The notes beneath the pieces were generated by a model. The model was not told the origin of the DNA. It saw only the letters and a program-made list of their open reading frames with translations, and searched no databases. From assembly GCA_002341345.1 (NCBI GenBank), contig DDNW01000192.1:2672-22400 (forward strand): a DNA stretch of 19,729 nt, given 5' to 3'. The position numbers and the translations under genes are program-made. The stretch is from Erythrobacter sp. UBA2510. Its GTDB lineage: Bacteria; Pseudomonadota; Alphaproteobacteria; Sphingomonadales; Sphingomonadaceae. Positions 17,626-19,729 of this stretch are shown here, piece by piece (position 1 is the first letter of the stretch; every line of letters begins with the position of its first letter).

Positions 17626-18936
17626 ATGCAAAAGATGTTCAGGTTCGATGCCGAATTTCGCAAGGAGTTCAAACGTCACTGGCTGATGCTGGCCATTGCC
17701 TTTTCTTGCCTCATGTTCGGCCTGAGCGCCGGGGCGTTCTCCCTGCCCTTCATCTTTCCAGAAGTCATCAGGGAGTTTGGGTGGACGCGTGAACAAGCTA
17801 CGCTGATTGCATCGTTCAAGTGGGTTGCCGGTGCACTCGCGTCGATCCTGGTAGGGCGTTTCATAGACAAGACCGGAGCGTGGATTGCCCTGTTGATCAC
17901 CACCCTGACCGGCGGGATCGGCATGCTAAGCTTCATGTGGGTGGATTCGTTGCCGAGCTATTACATCTCGGGTCTTCTCCTCGGACTGGCAGGGCCGGGC
18001 GCCATGGTCGCGGTGAAGGTGCTCATCTCGCGGACCTTCGACGCATCACAGGGAACCGCGATGGGCCTGGCGCTTCAGGGCACGAACCTCGGCGCAGTTT
18101 TGGTGCCGATCATCATAACCTTGCTGATCGTGGGAGTCGGCTGGCGCTACGGCATGGCAACATTGTCCCTGGGGATATTCGCGATCAGCACGCCTCTACT
18201 GATTTACGGATACCTGACCGACTCTGCCGGAATAGGGAGACGTCCGGCAAAGCTGTCGCCAGAACAGGAAAGGACGAAAAACGATCCCTCGAAGGCCGAC
18301 CCCGAAGGCGTTCCCAGAATCATCGACGTCATGAAATCGCGGCAGTTTTGGCTGATCGCCCTGGCCGTCTTTCTCGGCGGGATTGTCGATGGCGCGTTCG
18401 TTCAGCACCAGGTGCTGATGCTACGCGATGTCGGGCTGTCGGCGGAAACCGCTGCTGTCGCGATTACTGCGATCGGCCTGATCGGGATCCTGGGCCGTGT
18501 GCTGGTCGGCAATATTCTCGACAATTCCTCAAATCACGGGCTGGCCTTTCTCTACCTTACCCTGACGATATCCTCGCTCTCGGCCTTTTTCCTCTCCAAT
18601 ATCGTCGCTCTCCTGGTTTTCGTGGTCCTGCGGGCCATAGGTCACGCCACCGTTCTGCTGGATACGACGGTGATGACCAAGCACACCTACGGAAACAGTC
18701 GCAACCTCGGCACCTTGCTCGGCATCATGACCGCGTTCACGGGCGTCGGCTTTGCAATCGGGCCATGGATCCTGGGCGTGCTCTTCGACCGAGCAGGGTC
18801 TTACGAACTGGGGTTCGTCATATGCGCCGCATTGTCGGTTGCTGCGGCGGTCCTGATCTGGTTCCTCAAGCCAACGTTCTGGTTGAGCATGCGCAGGTCA
18901 AGGACTTCGGACAGGGCGCAGGTGCAGGCCATCTGA
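17626..18936 (+). CDS. MFS transporter, monocarboxylate/oxalate-formate-like
   Basis: Twelve-helix major facilitator of the inner membrane, 436 aa, the usual size. After a short charged N-terminus (FRFDAEFRKEFKRHW) come helices from about residue 19. The segment PEVIREFGWTREQATL after TM1 and the loop GRFIDKTGAW between TM2 and TM3 are typical of the MCT and oxalate/formate antiporter branches, so an organic acid or monocarboxylate is a likely substrate. A charged cytoplasmic loop (about 200-235, KLSPEQERTKNDPSK) separates the halves. A second ATG at 17635 has AGGA nine bases upstream and may be the true start; it would shorten the protein by three residues. The TTTGCAAA site upstream raises the possibility of co-regulation with propionyl-CoA metabolism. 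It converges on the next MFS gene. Confidence 0.9.
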   Translation: MQKMFRFDAEFRKEFKRHWLMLAIAFSCLMFGLSAGAFSLPFIFPEVIREFGWTREQATLIASFKWVAGALASILVGRFIDKTGAWIALLITTLTGGIGMLSFMWVDSLPSYYISGLLLGLAGPGAMVAVKVLISRTFDASQGTAMGLALQGTNLGAVLVPIIITLLIVGVGWRYGMATLSLGIFAISTPLLIYGYLTDSAGIGRRPAKLSPEQERTKNDPSKADPEGVPRIIDVMKSRQFWLIALAVFLGGIVDGAFVQHQVLMLRDVGLSAETAAVAITAIGLIGILGRVLVGNILDNSSNHGLAFLYLTLTISSLSAFFLSNIVALLVFVVLRAIGHATVLLDTTVMTKHTYGNSRNLGTLLGIMTAFTGVGFAIGPWILGVLFDRAGSYELGFVICAALSVAAAVLIWFLKPTFWLSMRRSRTSDRAQVQAI

Positions 18937-18951
18937 CCTTGGCTATATCCG

Positions 18952-18980
18952 GCTGCCGTAATCGGGAATGATACGGCAGC
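18952..18980. terminator. Bidirectional terminator candidate between convergent MFS genes
   Basis: GCTGCCGTA (18952-18960) and TACGGCAGC (18972-18980) form a perfect 9-bp stem with an 11-base loop. The element lies in the 73-bp gap between two convergent transporter genes, where a shared terminator is expected. No T-run follows on either strand. Confidence 0.6.
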
Positions 18981-19009
18981 GCCAGAACCCGGTCTGCGAC
19001 GGTTTGCGG

Positions 19010-19729
19010 TCAGGCCACTGCCGCCGCCATCTGATCCTGACGGTCGATGGCAGGCTGAACGCGGTCGAGCGCTATCCTCAGCGAGAACCAGGCAAGCGGG
19101 AGCGAGATTGCCGACATGACCGCCAGCGAATATCCCAACATTGCCTCGTCCTTGAAGACGTGGTCGGTAAGAGCCGCAGCGATCACCGGCCCAAGTCCCA
19201 GGCCCACGAGGCTGAATACGGATATGAAGTAAGCCACCATCTGCGCCCGCAGTTCCTTCGGTGCGACAAGCTGTACGGTCGCGGCGACATATACGACGAA
19301 TTGCGCGATCATCACCTGAACTACTGCGAACAGCACGAGGAACAAAAGCGAGCTCGAGACGAAAAATGCGCCGACCGCCATGGGTGTCGCGGCAGCAACA
19401 AGCCAGCTGAAGAAGCGCATATGCGCATCACGCATCCCGCGAGAATAGAGCCAGTCGACAATCCACCCCTTGACCACCATCGTGCCGCCGCTGACCAGCG
19501 TAATAACGCCCAGCGCAGGGCCATATTCGGCAGGGGTCAGGCCAAATTCGCGCGTGATATAGGTCGGAACCCAGGCAAGCAGACTGTTTACCAGCAGCAC
19601 GATAAGCACAAACCCGCAGGTCATCGGCAGCAGCAGTTCCCGCTCCGAAACCAGGTATGCGAAAATGTTCTTCCGCTTGCCCCCCCCCGATGGCGAGTTT
19701 GCAGGTCCGGTTCGGCGCGGTTCGGTGAC
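19010..19729 (-). CDS. MFS transporter, C-terminal part (N-terminus outside window)
   Basis: The C-terminal 239 residues of a second major facilitator; the frame is open to the window end. The first visible part (VTEPRRTGPANSPSGGGKRKNIFAYL) reads as the charged central loop between the two six-helix halves. Six hydrophobic segments follow, starting with TCGFVLIVLLVNSLLAWVPTYITREFGLTPAEYG. Cytoplasmic loop motifs such as DWLYSRGMRDAH and APKELRAQMVAYFISVFSLVGLGLGPVIAA are typical of MFS proteins resembling the spinster/organic-anion branch common in sphingomonads. The Met at 19624 is internal and not the true start. The substrate cannot be told from the visible half. It is convergent with the MCT/OFA-like transporter and shares the inverted repeat between them. 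Confidence 0.88.
   Translation of the reverse strand, partial: VTEPRRTGPANSPSGGGKRKNIFAYLVSERELLLPMTCGFVLIVLLVNSLLAWVPTYITREFGLTPAEYGPALGVITLVSGGTMVVKGWIVDWLYSRGMRDAHMRFFSWLVAAATPMAVGAFFVSSSLLFLVLFAVVQVMIAQFVVYVAATVQLVAPKELRAQMVAYFISVFSLVGLGLGPVIAAALTDHVFKDEAMLGYSLAVMSAISLPLAWFSLRIALDRVQPAIDRQDQMAAAVA
19680..19688. repeat. Nine-base C homopolymer inside the MFS gene
   Basis: Nine consecutive C on the plus strand (nine G in the coding sense) encode the Gly-Gly-Gly of the central loop SPSGGGKRK. The frame is intact as read. Such runs are prone to slippage in replication and to sequencing error. Confidence 0.9.

Overview
The window is high-GC DNA with tightly packed genes that looks alphaproteobacterial, most likely Sphingomonadales (Erythrobacter/Novosphingobium-like). 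This rests on protein style and gene content only; no marker gene is present. It is a chromosomal housekeeping/catabolic region, not an obvious phage or plasmid.

Bases 1-9625 hold a propionyl-CoA assimilation locus. Six minus-strand genes form one operon, with gaps of 16-28 bp and one 1-bp overlap. In order of transcription they are pccB (propionyl-CoA carboxylase beta), a beta-ketothiolase, mce (methylmalonyl-CoA epimerase), scpA/mcm (B12-dependent methylmalonyl-CoA mutase), a metY-type PLP enzyme, and pccA (biotin carboxylase subunit, running off the window at base 1). Together they turn propionyl-CoA into D-methylmalonyl-CoA, L-methylmalonyl-CoA and then succinyl-CoA. The thiolase, and perhaps the MetY-like enzyme, may feed propionyl-CoA in. 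A short-chain fatty acyl-CoA regulator (ScfR/PccR/RamB family) is transcribed divergently from pccB. The 115-bp gap between them carries a striking cluster of four TTTGCAAA-type 8-mers, very probably its operator.

Bases 9626-14121 are a lower-density, partly decaying region. It contains a DUF2189-type membrane protein (minus). It is followed by a two-gene plus-strand unit whose members are both broken. The first is a cysteine synthase-glutaredoxin fusion that has lost about 100 codons, including the PLP lysine, with a frameshift. The second is a group II PLP decarboxylase interrupted by one in-frame amber codon. The two overlap by ATGA. A 557-bp non-coding stretch follows, containing a hairpin and what looks like the 3' half of a tRNA gene ending at the anticodon loop, a typical scar of an integrated element.

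Bases 14122-19729 contain a DEAD-box RNA helicase with a DbpA-like RNA-binding domain and lysine-rich tail (plus), an LhgO-like FAD oxidoreductase (minus), an MCT/OFA-like MFS transporter (plus) with a lone TTTGCAAA palindrome in its upstream region, and the C-terminal part of a second MFS transporter (minus, cut by the window end). A perfect 9-bp inverted repeat lies between the two convergent transporters.

The most interesting points are the operator array and a possible second regulon member, the MetY-like gene inside the propionyl-CoA operon, and the recent double inactivation of the cysteine synthase-glutaredoxin/decarboxylase module beside a tRNA scar.
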